DNA of 47,353 nt from NCBI GenBank assembly GCA_000434055.1, contig HF999649.1, forward strand, positions 195,369 to 242,721. Reading direction: 5' to 3'. The DNA is from Ruminococcus sp. CAG:488 (lineage in GTDB: Bacteria > Bacillota > Clostridia > Oscillospirales > Acutalibacteraceae). The position numbers and the translations under genes were made by a program. This document shows, piece by piece, positions 34,999-43,463 of this stretch (within the stretch, counting starts at the first letter, position 1; each line of letters opens with the position of its first letter). The notes below the pieces were generated by a model. It did not search any database, was not told where the DNA came from, and saw nothing but the letters and a program-made list of their open reading frames with translations.

Positions 34999-37821
34999 TT
35001 ATAATACTTTTTTAAGATATTGACCCGTATATGAGCCTTCGACAGCCGCAACCTCTTCGGGAGTTCCTACGGCAATAATATTGCCGCCCTTGTCGCCGCC
35101 GTCGGGGCCGAGATCAATAACATGATCCGCCGTTTTAATAATATCAAGATTATGCTCTATTACAAGTACCGTATTGCCCTTGTCAACAAGCTTCTGCAAA
35201 ACCTCAATAAGCCTGTGAACATCGGCGGTGTGAAGTCCCGTCGTCGGCTCGTCAAGGATATAAATCGTCCTGCCTGTTGCAGGCTTTGCAAGCTCTGTTG
35301 CAAGCTTAACTCGCTGTGCCTCGCCGCCCGAAAGCGTCGTCGCAGACTGTCCGAGCTTCACATATCCGAGACCGACCTCGAACAAGGTCAAAAGCTTTTT
35401 ATGAATTTTCGGCACTGCGGAGAAAAAGTTCACCGCCTCCTCAACCGTCATTTCAAGCACATCATAAATATTCTTACCCTTGTACTTGACCTCAAGCGTT
35501 TCACGGTTATATCTTGCTCCATGGCAAACCTCGCACGGAACAAAAATATCGGGCAGAAAGTGCATTTCAATCTTCATGATTCCGTCGCCCTGACAGGTCT
35601 CACAGCGTCCGCCCTTGACGTTGAACGAAAATCTGCTTGCCGTGTATCCCCTGCTCTTTGCGTCCGAGGTCATTGCGAAAAGCTCGCGGATATCGTTAAA
35701 AACGCCTGTGTATGTCGCCGGATTCGAGCGTGGCGTTCTGCCTATCGGCGATTGGTCAATGTCAATGACCTTGTCCAGGTTTTCAATGCCGAGCATTTCC
35801 TTATGCTTGCCGGGGAAGCGCTTTGCGCCGTTCAGCTCCTCGGCAAGACGTTTATAGATAATTTCGTTTACAAGCGAGGACTTGCCCGAGCCCGAAACGC
35901 CCGTTACACAAACAAATTCGCCGAGCGGAATTTTAACATTTATATTATTAAGATTATTTTCTGCGGCGCCCCTGACTTCAAGGAACTTTCCGTTACCCTT
36001 TCGTCTTTTCTGCGGCACGGGAATTTTCTTCCTTCCGCTGAGATACTGACCCGTTATCGACTTCTCACAGTTCATTATATCCTGCGGCGTACCCGCACAG
36101 ACTATCTCGCCGCCGTGAATTCCCGCACCGGGTCCGACATCGACAATGTAATCCGCCGAAAGCATTGTTTCCTCATCATGTTCAACAACTATCAGCGTGT
36201 TGCCGAGGTCACGAAGCTCCTTGAGTGTGTTCAGCAGCTTATTGTTATCCTTCTGATGCAGTCCTATGCTCGGCTCATCGAGGATATAAAGAACGCCCAT
36301 AAGTGACGATCCTATCTGTGTCGCAAGCCTGATGCGCTGACTTTCACCGCCGGAAAGTGTTCCGGAGCTTCTCGTCAGCGTAAGATAATCAAGGCCTACG
36401 CTGGCAAGAAATTTCATTCGGCTTTTAATTTCCTTGATAATCGCATCGGCGATCATCATATCTCTCTTTGAAAGCTTCAATTCATCAAGAAATGCAAGTG
36501 CCTCTTTGATTGACTTGCTGCAAAATTCGTAAATATTTATTCCGCCGACAGTGACAAAAAGACTTTCTTTTTTCAGTCTTGCACCGCCGCACTCGGGGCA
36601 CTCAACCGCTGTCATAAGCTGCTCTATCTCGTTGCGTGAATACTCGCTTGTCGTTTCGGCATAGCGGCGTTCAATATTGTTGATAATGCCCTCAAAGTCC
36701 TTCATGTAGGTGCCTTCGCCGTAAACGCTCCTGCGCTGCATCTTTATTTTTTTGCCGTCAGTGCCGTACATAATAACCTTTTTTGCCTTTTCGGGCAAAT
36801 CCTTATACGGAACATCGAGCGAAAAATTATATTCCTTAGCCAATGCTTCAAAGTACATCATTGCAATTGTTCCGCCGTCGGCAGCCGACCAGCCCGAAGC
36901 CTTGATAGCGCCCTGACGAATCGAAAGCTTCGGATCAGGCACAACAAGCTTTTCGCTAACCTTCATAAAAATTCCCAGACCGCTGCACTTTTGGCATGCA
37001 CCGAACGGGTTGTTAAAGCTGAACATTCTCGGGTTAAGCTCCTCAACGCTGACACCGTGCTCAGGGCAGGCATAGTTCTGAGAGAACATAATCTCCTCGC
37101 CGCCGATAACGTCAATTATAATAAGCCCCTTTGAAAGGCCTGCCGCCGTCTCAACGGAATCGGAAAGACGGCTTCTTATCTCGTCCTTTATAACAAGTCG
37201 GTCAACAATAACCTCAATATTGTGCTTTTTATTCTTCTCAAGCTTTATCTGCTCCGAAAGGTCATACGTTATTCCGTCAATTCTCACTCTCACAAAGCCG
37301 CTCTTGCGAACACCGTCAAGCTCCTTGACATACTCACCTTTTCTGCCGCTGACGATCGGAGAAAGTATTTGAATTTTTGTGCCCGATTCAAGCTCCATGA
37401 TTCTGTCAACGATTGTATCCACGCTCTGACGGGAAATCTCTCTTCCGCAGACGGGGCAGTGAGGTATACCGACCCTCGCATAGAGCAGTCTCAGATAATC
37501 ATATATTTCCGTAACCGTTCCGACCGTGGAACGCGGATTTTTTGATGTTGTTTTCTGGTCAATCGAGATCGCGGGTGAAAGTCCCTCAATGTAGTCAACC
37601 TTAGGCTTCTCCATCTGTCCGAGGAACTGCCTCGCATATGACGAGAGCGATTCAACATATCGGCGCTGACCCTCGGCATAAATCGTGTCAAAGGCAAGCG
37701 AAGATTTGCCCGAGCCCGAAAGCCCTGTAAAAACCACAAGCTTGTCCCTCGGAATTTCAACGTCAACATTTTTCAGGTTGTGCTCGCACGCACCCTTTAC
37801 TATCAATTTATTCTGTCGCAT
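34999..37821 (-). CDS. uvrA: Excinuclease ABC subunit A
   Basis: 940-residue damage-recognition ATPase of nucleotide excision repair. Two ABC modules: Walker A GLSGSGKSSLAFDTIYAEG near residue 30 and GVSGSGKSSLVNEIIYKRL near 640, with two LSGGE signatures. The paired CxxC zinc motifs are CPVCGREIS, CPECGGARL, and CETCQGDG with CEVCHGARY. It overlaps the uvrB stop by one base (TAATG). Confidence 0.97.
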   Translation of the reverse strand: MRQNKLIVKGACEHNLKNVDVEIPRDKLVVFTGLSGSGKSSLAFDTIYAEGQRRYVESLSSYARQFLGQMEKPKVDYIEGLSPAISIDQKTTSKNPRSTVGTVTEIYDYLRLLYARVGIPHCPVCGREISRQSVDTIVDRIMELESGTKIQILSPIVSGRKGEYVKELDGVRKSGFVRVRIDGITYDLSEQIKLEKNKKHNIEVIVDRLVIKDEIRSRLSDSVETAAGLSKGLIIIDVIGGEEIMFSQNYACPEHGVSVEELNPRMFSFNNPFGACQKCSGLGIFMKVSEKLVVPDPKLSIRQGAIKASGWSAADGGTIAMMYFEALAKEYNFSLDVPYKDLPEKAKKVIMYGTDGKKIKMQRRSVYGEGTYMKDFEGIINNIERRYAETTSEYSRNEIEQLMTAVECPECGGARLKKESLFVTVGGINIYEFCSKSIKEALAFLDELKLSKRDMMIADAIIKEIKSRMKFLASVGLDYLTLTRSSGTLSGGESQRIRLATQIGSSLMGVLYILDEPSIGLHQKDNNKLLNTLKELRDLGNTLIVVEHDEETMLSADYIVDVGPGAGIHGGEIVCAGTPQDIMNCEKSITGQYLSGRKKIPVPQKRRKGNGKFLEVRGAAENNLNNINVKIPLGEFVCVTGVSGSGKSSLVNEIIYKRLAEELNGAKRFPGKHKEMLGIENLDKVIDIDQSPIGRTPRSNPATYTGVFNDIRELFAMTSDAKSRGYTASRFSFNVKGGRCETCQGDGIMKIEMHFLPDIFVPCEVCHGARYNRETLEVKYKGKNIYDVLEMTVEEAVNFFSAVPKIHKKLLTLFEVGLGYVKLGQSATTLSGGEAQRVKLATELAKPATGRTIYILDEPTTGLHTADVHRLIEVLQKLVDKGNTVLVIEHNLDIIKTADHVIDLGPDGGDKGGNIIAVGTPEEVAAVEGSYTGQYLKKVL

Positions 37822-39776
37822 TACTTTTCCTCTCTCAACTTGTTTATGCGGTCACGCAGATATGCCGCATGTTCAAATTCAAGTATCTTCGCCGCCGCTT
37901 TCATCTCGGCGGTGAGCTGTTTAATCATCTGTTCCTTCTCGGCACGGCTCATGCGCTTATGAGATTTTTCGTTCTTTGACGACGAGATTTCAAGAATGTC
38001 TCTTACGTCCTTTTTAATGGTCTTAGGCACAATTCCGTGTTCTTTATTATATTTTTCCTGCTTTTCACGTCGGCGCATAGTCTCCTTGATTGCGCGTTCC
38101 ATCGAGTTTGTTACAACATCGCCGTACATAATAACCTTTCCGTTTGCATTTCTTGCGGCTCTGCCTATCGTCTGAATCAACGAGGTTTCGCTCCTCAAAA
38201 ATCCTTCCTTATCCGCGTCAAGTATCGCAACAAGCGACACCTCGGGGATATCAAGACCCTCTCTCAAAAGGTTGATTCCGACAAGCACATCAAACTCGCC
38301 CAGTCGCAGATCACGAATAATCTTCATTCGCTCTATCGTATCGACATCATAGTGCATATAGCGCACCCTGATGCCGAGGTTTTCAATGTAATCCGTCAAA
38401 TCCTCAGCCATTTTCTTGGTGAGGGTCGTAACAAGCACACGCTCGCCATTTTCTATTCTCATGTTAATTTCAGATATGAGGTCGTCAATTTGACCGTCGG
38501 TCGGGCGCACGGAAATCTCGGGATCGAGCAAGCCCGTAGGTCTGATAACCTGCTCGGCAATCTGCACGCTCTTTTGTCTTTCAAACTCTCCCGGAGTTGC
38601 GCTTACAAAAATCTTCTGCCCGATTTTATTATAGAATTCGTCAAAGGTCAGCGGTCTGTTGTCGTAAGCAGAAGGAAGCCGAAATCCGAAATTGATAAGG
38701 CTGTCCTTTCTTGATCTGTCGCCGCCGTACATGCCCCTGACCTGTGGCAGCGTAACATGAGATTCGTCGACAAAAAGAATAAAATCGTCCGGGAAATAAT
38801 CAAGCAATGTGAACGGAGGTTCACCCGGTTTTCTGCCGGACATTATTGCAGAATAGTTTTCGATACCCTTACAAAAGCCCGTTTCACGAAGCATTTCAAT
38901 ATCGTATTCCGTTCTCTGCTTAATACGCTGAGCTTCAATCAGCTTACCCTCGGACTGAAAGACCTTGACCTGCTTCTCCATCTCGGAATAGATCTGAGTT
39001 ATCGCCTTTTCCATCTTCTCGGGCGAAACAACGTAATGCGAAGCGGGATAAATCGCAACATGAGAAAGCACGTTTTTCACCTGACCCGTCAGGGCGTTTA
39101 TCTCACTTATACGGTCGATTTCATCTCCGAAAAACTCAATTCTAAAAGCATTTTCATTAGAATAAACAGGGAATATCTCAACAACGTCACCCTTGACCCT
39201 GAATTTATTACGGGTGAAGCTGATGTCGTTCCGCTCGTATTGAATTTCAATCAGTTTTTTTATAAGATCATCACGGTTCTTCTCCATACCCGTTCTCAGC
39301 GAAATAACCATGCTTCGGTAATCAATCGGGTCGCCGAGGGAGTAAATGCAAGAAACGCTGGCAACAATGATAACGTCCCTGCGCTCGGAAAGCGCCGAGG
39401 TTGCAGAGTGGCGAAGCTTGTCTATCTCGTCATTTATCGCCGAGTCCTTTTCAATATAGGTATCCGTCGTCGGGATATACGCCTCGGGCTGATAATAGTC
39501 GTAATAAGAAACAAAATACTCAACTGCATTCTTCGGGAAAAACTCCTTGAATTCTGAGCAGAGCTGAGCGGCAAGGGTCTTGTTATGAGCCAGCACAAGA
39601 GTCGGTCTGTTTACCTTTTCAATAACCTTCGCCATGGTGAAGGTCTTACCCGATCCCGTTGCGCCGAGAAGCGTTTGCTCCATATATCCTTTGTTAAGTC
39701 CGTCCGTCAATTCTTCAATTGCCTGCGGTTGATCGCCCATCGGTTCGAAAGGTGAAACAAGTTCAAAACGATCCAT
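37821..39776 (-). CDS. uvrB: Excinuclease ABC subunit B
   Basis: 651-residue helicase-like subunit loaded onto damage by UvrA. Walker A LLGATGSGKTFTMAKVI, the beta-hairpin region YYDYYQPEAYIP, SCIYSLGDP, the helicase block VGINLLREGLDIPEVSLVAIL, and a C-terminal UVR domain (MKAAAKILEFEHAAYLRDRI) are present. ATG 39776 has AGGAGG upstream. It is the first gene of uvrB-uvrA; a TATAAT at 39815-39820 (minus) is the likely -10. Confidence 0.97.
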   Translation of the reverse strand: MDRFELVSPFEPMGDQPQAIEELTDGLNKGYMEQTLLGATGSGKTFTMAKVIEKVNRPTLVLAHNKTLAAQLCSEFKEFFPKNAVEYFVSYYDYYQPEAYIPTTDTYIEKDSAINDEIDKLRHSATSALSERRDVIIVASVSCIYSLGDPIDYRSMVISLRTGMEKNRDDLIKKLIEIQYERNDISFTRNKFRVKGDVVEIFPVYSNENAFRIEFFGDEIDRISEINALTGQVKNVLSHVAIYPASHYVVSPEKMEKAITQIYSEMEKQVKVFQSEGKLIEAQRIKQRTEYDIEMLRETGFCKGIENYSAIMSGRKPGEPPFTLLDYFPDDFILFVDESHVTLPQVRGMYGGDRSRKDSLINFGFRLPSAYDNRPLTFDEFYNKIGQKIFVSATPGEFERQKSVQIAEQVIRPTGLLDPEISVRPTDGQIDDLISEINMRIENGERVLVTTLTKKMAEDLTDYIENLGIRVRYMHYDVDTIERMKIIRDLRLGEFDVLVGINLLREGLDIPEVSLVAILDADKEGFLRSETSLIQTIGRAARNANGKVIMYGDVVTNSMERAIKETMRRREKQEKYNKEHGIVPKTIKKDVRDILEISSSKNEKSHKRMSRAEKEQMIKQLTAEMKAAAKILEFEHAAYLRDRINKLREEK

Positions 39777-39886
39777 TGCCAAGCCTCCTGCCCTCATTAT
39801 AATCGTACCGTTTTATTATAACATAACATTTTTAAAAAAGAAAGAGTTTGAGCCTCACTTTTCGTACAAATGTTTGGTAATTCTGC

Positions 39887-39920
39887 AAAAAAAGACCTCT
39901 CAAAACTGAGAGGCCTTTTT
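39887..39920 (-). terminator. Terminator of the cysK-Rrf2 operon
   Basis: GGCCTCTCAGTTTTGAGAGGTC hairpin on the minus strand (stem within 39894-39915) followed by seven T. Confidence 0.9.
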
Positions 39921-39930
39921 ATCTATATTC

Positions 39931-40326
39931 TTACAGCATACTTTCAAGTGTGACCGAGTCAAAATACTCATTTGTCATGTCGTTAAATTTCTCCCAAAGA
40001 GGCAGAGTTTTGCAGTCCTTTTTTCTCGGACATTCCTCTGCGTTACACGAAAGGCATGCAACTGGAGCGAGGTCACCCTCTGCGGCACGGAGTATCTCCC
40101 CTGCCGTGTATTCGCTCGGAGATCTTGTCAGCTTATATCCGCCGCCCTTGCCGTGAACGCCTTCAACAAAGCCGTTTCTGACGAGCGAAGGCATGATTTG
40201 CTCCATGTATTTTTTTGAGATACCCTGCCTTGCAACAACGTCCTTCATCGGGATATAGCCCTCGTCCCTGTGCTCAGCAAGGTCAATCATAACCCTTAGT
40301 GCATATCTTCCTCTTGTTGAAATCAT
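39931..40326 (-). CDS. Rrf2-family regulator with IscR-like cysteine cluster
   Basis: 131 residues. The N-terminal winged helix reads MISTRGRYALRVMIDLAEH, then VVARQGISKKYMEQIMPSL, as in the Rrf2 family. ACLSCNAEECPRKKDC places four cysteines (C-x2-C-x4-C-x5-C) where IscR holds its [2Fe-2S] cluster, so iron-sulfur sensing is plausible. Being encoded 20 nt after cysK fits CymR-type control of cysteine synthesis. The palindrome at 41611-41633 over the operon promoter is its likely operator. Confidence 0.88.
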   Translation of the reverse strand: MISTRGRYALRVMIDLAEHRDEGYIPMKDVVARQGISKKYMEQIMPSLVRNGFVEGVHGKGGGYKLTRSPSEYTAGEILRAAEGDLAPVACLSCNAEECPRKKDCKTLPLWEKFNDMTNEYFDSVTLESML

Positions 40327-40346
40327 TTTAACAACCTCACATGATA

Positions 40347-41273
40347 TTATTCAAAAAGTGCAGTTGAGAGATATCTGTCACCTGTATCCGGAAGCAGTGC
40401 AACGATGGTCTTGCCCTCGTTCTCCTCACGCTTTGCAAGCTCGATCGCCGCATATACGGCTGCACCTGCCGAGATACCTACAAGCACACCTTCGCTGCCG
40501 ATAAGCTTGCCTGTTGCGAATGCATCCTCATTTGATACGGGGATAATCTCATCATAAATTTTTGTGTCAAGAACATCGGGAACGAAGCCTGCACCGATAC
40601 CCTGAATCTTATGTGAGCCTGAAACGCCCTGTGAAAGTACGGGTGATGAGAGCGGCTCAACGGCAACAACCTTGACCTCGGGCTTCTTCTCCTTGAGATA
40701 CTTACCAACACCTGTAACGGTTCCGCCGGTGCCTACGCCTGCAACAAAGATATCAACCTCTCCGTCGGTGTCCTCAAAGATTTCGGGACCTGTGGTCTCA
40801 TAGTGAGCCTTCGGGTTCGAGGAATTGACGAACTGACCCGGGATGAAGCTGTTCGGATATTCCTTTGCAAGCTCATCGGCTTTAGCGATTGCGCCTTTCA
40901 TGCCCTTTGCGCCCTCTGTCAGAACAAGCTCTGCGCCGTATGCCTTGATAAGTCTGCGGCGTTCCTCTGACATCGTTTCGGGCATTACAATGATAATTCT
41001 GTATCCTCTTGCCGCCGCAACAGCCGCAAGACCGATACCCGTGTTGCCGCTGGTCGGTTCAATGATTACCGAGCCTTCCTTAAGCTTGCCCGCAGCCTCA
41101 GCGTCGTCAATCATCTTCTTTGCGATTCTGTCCTTGACCGATCCTGCCGGGTTAAAATACTCAAGCTTTGCAAGAATCTTTGCCTTGAGTCCGTATTTCT
41201 TTTCAATATGTGTGAGTTCAAGAAGTGGGGTTTTTCCGATAAGCTGATCTGCTGATGTATAAATCTTTGACAT
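40347..41273 (-). CDS. cysK: Cysteine synthase (O-acetylserine sulfhydrylase)
   Basis: 308-residue PLP enzyme that makes cysteine from O-acetylserine and sulfide. The PLP lysine is in YFNPAGSVKDRIAKKM; the substrate loop is EPTSGNTGIGLAAVAA and the phosphate loop GVGTGGTVTGVGKYLKE. AAGGAGAT precedes the ATG. It is read from a promoter 325 nt upstream, through a leader with two small ORFs and a terminator. Confidence 0.95.
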   Translation of the reverse strand: MSKIYTSADQLIGKTPLLELTHIEKKYGLKAKILAKLEYFNPAGSVKDRIAKKMIDDAEAAGKLKEGSVIIEPTSGNTGIGLAAVAAARGYRIIIVMPETMSEERRRLIKAYGAELVLTEGAKGMKGAIAKADELAKEYPNSFIPGQFVNSSNPKAHYETTGPEIFEDTDGEVDIFVAGVGTGGTVTGVGKYLKEKKPEVKVVAVEPLSSPVLSQGVSGSHKIQGIGAGFVPDVLDTKIYDEIIPVSNEDAFATGKLIGSEGVLVGISAGAAVYAAIELAKREENEGKTIVALLPDTGDRYLSTALFE

Positions 41274-41336
41274 AATAATTATCTCCTTAAAACTAAATAT
41301 TAAATAGCGTAAACTTGTTTTAGATAAAAGAAAATA

Positions 41337-41399
41337 TCAGCTCATACATCGTCCGAATCTGATGTTATTTCTAAGCATTTTGCCGTAAATAAATCTCAC
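41337..41399 (-). CDS. Second leader ORF, between attenuator and cysK
   Basis: 20-codon ORF starting GTG 41399, with AGGAAGTGAT about 4-13 nt upstream; an in-frame ATG lies at 41378. The product begins MRFIYGKMLRN and ends GRCMS, with one Cys near the C-terminus. It starts right after the T-run of the attenuator, so it is made only from read-through RNA. The function is unknown; coding is not proven. Confidence 0.4.
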   Translation of the reverse strand: MRFIYGKMLRNNIRFGRCMS

Positions 41400-41412
41400 A
41401 ATATCACTTCCT

Positions 41413-41447
41413 AAAAAAATAACCGAAAAGCCTGGGAGCCTTCCGGT
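41413..41447 (-). terminator. Attenuator (intrinsic terminator) in the cysK leader
   Basis: Minus-strand stem ACCGGAAGGC / GCTTTTCGGT (41447-41438 with 41431-41422), loop TCCCAG, then TATTTTTTT. It lies 21 nt after the stop of the Cys-rich leader ORF and before cysK. An upstream GCCGTCGGT (within leader codons 22-25) can pair with its 5' arm as GCC/GGC plus CGGT/ACCG, a possible antiterminator. Confidence 0.8.
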
Positions 41448-41468
41448 GTTTCGACTGAATAAGTTTAA

Positions 41469-41552
41469 TCAAAACTTAACCGACGGCATGACAACAAGAG
41501 CGCACATACAGCACTCATTACACATTGAACAAGCGTTAAATGACTTTCTCAT
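41469..41552 (-). CDS. Cysteine-rich leader peptide of cysK
   Basis: 27-codon ORF, too short for standard gene finding. ATG 41552 has GGAGG 8 nt upstream, a very good site. Codons 8, 11, 14, 15 and 17 are Cys (block NACSMCNECCMCAL). The peptide ends VVMPSVKF. Five Cys codons just before a terminator and cysK are the classic form of a ribosome-stalling attenuation leader: low Cys-tRNA would stall the ribosome, free codons 22-25 for antiterminator pairing, and turn cysK on. A small metal-binding peptide is the alternative. Confidence 0.75.
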   Translation of the reverse strand: MRKSFNACSMCNECCMCALVVMPSVKF

Positions 41553-41597
41553 TGCCAATTCCTCCGTTTCTTACGTCGTTTTCTTTATGTTGGTGAT

Positions 41598-41633
41598 ATA
41601 ATAGCACCATTTACCTACTTTGTCAATAGGTAA
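41598..41633 (-). promoter_or_regulatory. cysK operon promoter and Rrf2-type operator
   Basis: Minus strand TTGACA (41626-41621), 17 nt, TATTAT (41603-41598). TTACCTA-N9-TAGGTAA (41611-41633) is a perfect 7-bp inverted repeat whose central part contains the -35 box. Rrf2 proteins such as CymR use CCTA/TAGG-type palindromes, so the co-transcribed regulator probably binds here. Confidence 0.75.
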
Positions 41634-41645
41634 TTAGAAATTTTT

Positions 41646-42281
41646 TCAGATTTTTTTCAAAAATTCTTCCTCGTTCTCACGGATATAATCCGCCGCCGAC
41701 TTGCAGATTTCATTTTTCTTAGCGTCCATAAGGCTTTTAAACTCTGCATCATACTTTGCCAAAAGCTCGTCATCAACCGACGTAGTCTCGTCGTTATCGT
41801 CAAGCATTATGAATTCCTTATTGAATATTTCCGAGAATTCACCGCCGATCGCCTCATTGACCGCCGCCTTTGATGCAGAAAGAAGCGGTTCACCGTTTGA
41901 ACGAAAGAATTCCGAGAGCTTGTTCTTGCTGTCCTCAAAAACATAGCCGAGGCAGTAAACATTCTTTTTAACGTCGGAAAGCTCCATGAAAGCCTCAGTC
42001 ATGTTCGACGCCTTTTCAAGCTTCATTTGAATATTGGCACACATACCTACAATCAACCTGTAATCGTCCTTTTCGGGAAGAAATGTTGTTTCGTCGGGAT
42101 TTCTGAACTCGTTTCTCAGTGCCTTTTCTCTTTCAAGGTCGGCGATAATGCGCTCTCTTTCTTCGTTTCTCTTTTTGCCCGAAACAATGGCCTTGTACCA
42201 AACAAAAATTGTCAGGGCAATCAAAAACACAAGCACAGCTCCTATCCACGGGTGCTGCGCAATGTATTGGAACATACTCAT
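41646..42281 (-). CDS. Hypothetical membrane-anchored protein
   Basis: 211 residues with one N-terminal membrane helix (IGAVLVFLIALTIFVWYKAIV), then a charged helical cytoplasmic part. Residues ~25-60 are rich in Glu, Arg and Lys and look like a coiled coil; the C-terminus is Glu/Lys-rich. I do not recognise a family. AAGAAGGAT precedes the ATG. It has repeat elements containing TATAAT-type -10 boxes upstream, and its stop lies just before the cysK promoter. Confidence 0.7.
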   Translation of the reverse strand: MSMFQYIAQHPWIGAVLVFLIALTIFVWYKAIVSGKKRNEERERIIADLEREKALRNEFRNPDETTFLPEKDDYRLIVGMCANIQMKLEKASNMTEAFMELSDVKKNVYCLGYVFEDSKNKLSEFFRSNGEPLLSASKAAVNEAIGGEFSEIFNKEFIMLDDNDETTSVDDELLAKYDAEFKSLMDAKKNEICKSAADYIRENEEEFLKKI

Positions 42282-42398
42282 TTTTAAAATCCTTCTTTCT
42301 ATTATATTTTTATATTTTTAAGTAGTTTTTTATAAACTTTGCTATGCAAAAATTACCGGCTTTGAAATATTTTATACAGTCAAAACACTTTGAAGTTA

Positions 42399-42470
42399 CA
42401 TTATAGCGAAACCTGTCTTTAGATTGAATTAAAATTGTTCACAGTGCATTTTGCAGCTTGGGAGCTGTAC
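42399..42470 (+). repeat. 72-bp repeat, copy 1
   Basis: It starts CATTATAGCGAAACCTG and ends GCAGCTTGGGAGCTGTAC. It is nearly identical to copy 2, 125 bp away. It contains a CAGCT/AGCTG hairpin with loop TGGG. Read on the minus strand it carries TATAAT, towards the hypothetical gene at 41646-42281. Confidence 0.85.
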
Positions 42471-42523
42471 AATCTATTAGCGAGAGATTTTTTCGTTAGA
42501 CAGTTCAAAGTTCTTGCGAGCTG

Positions 42524-42594
42524 CATTATAGCGAAACTTGTTTTAGATTGAATTAAAACTGTTCACAGTGCATTTTGCAGCTTGGGAGCTGTAC
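42524..42594 (+). repeat. 72-bp repeat, copy 2
   Basis: Direct repeat of copy 1 with a one-base indel and a few substitutions. The minus strand again has TATAAT, with TTCAAT 16 nt upstream as a weak -35. Together with copy 3 it forms a long imperfect palindrome. Confidence 0.85.
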
Positions 42595-42598
42595 GTGT

Positions 42599-42647
42599 GT
42601 ACTGCCCCAAGGGAAAAATGTGCTGTGGGCGATTTTAATCAATCTAA
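42599..42647 (-). repeat. Diverged inverted copy of the repeat, fused to the rsmI 3' end
   Basis: Reverse-orientation, diverged copy: on the minus strand TTAGATTGATTAAAA, then CACAGCACATTTT, then TTGGGGCAGTAC, which aligns with the plus-strand repeats. It is separated from copy 2 by GTGT only. The last two sense codons and the stop of rsmI are inside it. Confidence 0.65.
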
Positions 42648-43463
42648 CAGTGCTTTGTAGATGTCGCCTTTTTTATACCCCGACAGCTTTGCCGTCTGTT
42701 TCGCAGCTTCGCTGACACTCATGCCGCTTTCTACGCTGTGACGGGCGCACTCTATAGCCTGATCGAGAGTCATTTTATCTTCGGCTTTCTCGGATTCCGC
42801 GCCCTTGATGACAAGAACTATTTCTCCTTTGATGCTGCCGTCGGCATACTTCTCAACGGCTTCGTCAAGCGTTGTTCGGATAACCTCCTCGTGAATTTTC
42901 GTGATTTCACGGACTATTGCGATTTCACGGTTTCCGAAGACTTTGTTCATGTCACGGAGCGTTGCGCTCAGCTTGTGCGGCGCTTCATAAAAAAGCATGG
43001 TTCTTGTCTCCTTCTCGAGTGAGAGAAGATGCTCACGGCGGCTCGGCTTGTTCACGCTGAGAAATCCCTCAAAGGTGAAGCGTCCGGACGGAAAGCCGGA
43101 AAGCGCAAGTGCAGTCGAAAAAGCACACGGACCGGGGACAGATTCAACCTCCACGCCCCTGTCATGGCAGAGGCGTACAAGATCCTCACCCGGATCTGAA
43201 ATAGCAGGCATACCTGCGTCGGTCACAATTGCACCGTTTTCACCCGCAAGGATTCGCTGAACGATAAGCTCGCCGTGTTCCTTTTTATTGTGTTCAAAAT
43301 AACTTATCATGCTCTTTTTTATGCCGAAATGATTGAGCAGTTTAAGTGTCACTCTTGTATCTTCGGCGGCGATAAAGTCAACCTTTTCAAGTGTTTCAAC
43401 CGCACGCGGCGAAAAATCACCGAGATTGCCTATCGGAGTGCCGACAACATATAGCTTACTCAT
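42639..43463 (-). CDS. rsmI: 16S rRNA (cytidine1402-2'-O)-methyltransferase
   Basis: 274-residue SAM methyltransferase of the tetrapyrrole-methylase fold. The N-terminal LYVVGTPIGNLGDFSPRAVE, AAEDTRVTLKLLNHFGI, and VTDAGMPAISDPGEDLV are RsmI signatures. It pairs with RsmH in modifying C1402. It overlaps the upstream methyltransferase by ATGA; this neighbour order (yabB-rsmI) is conserved in Firmicutes. Confidence 0.95.
   Translation of the reverse strand: MSKLYVVGTPIGNLGDFSPRAVETLEKVDFIAAEDTRVTLKLLNHFGIKKSMISYFEHNKKEHGELIVQRILAGENGAIVTDAGMPAISDPGEDLVRLCHDRGVEVESVPGPCAFSTALALSGFPSGRFTFEGFLSVNKPSRREHLLSLEKETRTMLFYEAPHKLSATLRDMNKVFGNREIAIVREITKIHEEVIRTTLDEAVEKYADGSIKGEIVLVIKGAESEKAEDKMTLDQAIECARHSVESGMSVSEAAKQTAKLSGYKKGDIYKALLD

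Noticed and set aside
39863..39876. LexA/DinR SOS box upstream of uvrB
   Set aside because: The sequence has AAAC-N4-GTAC instead of GAAC-N4-GTTC, with one mismatch in each half, and lies well upstream of the probable -10. Too weak to claim.
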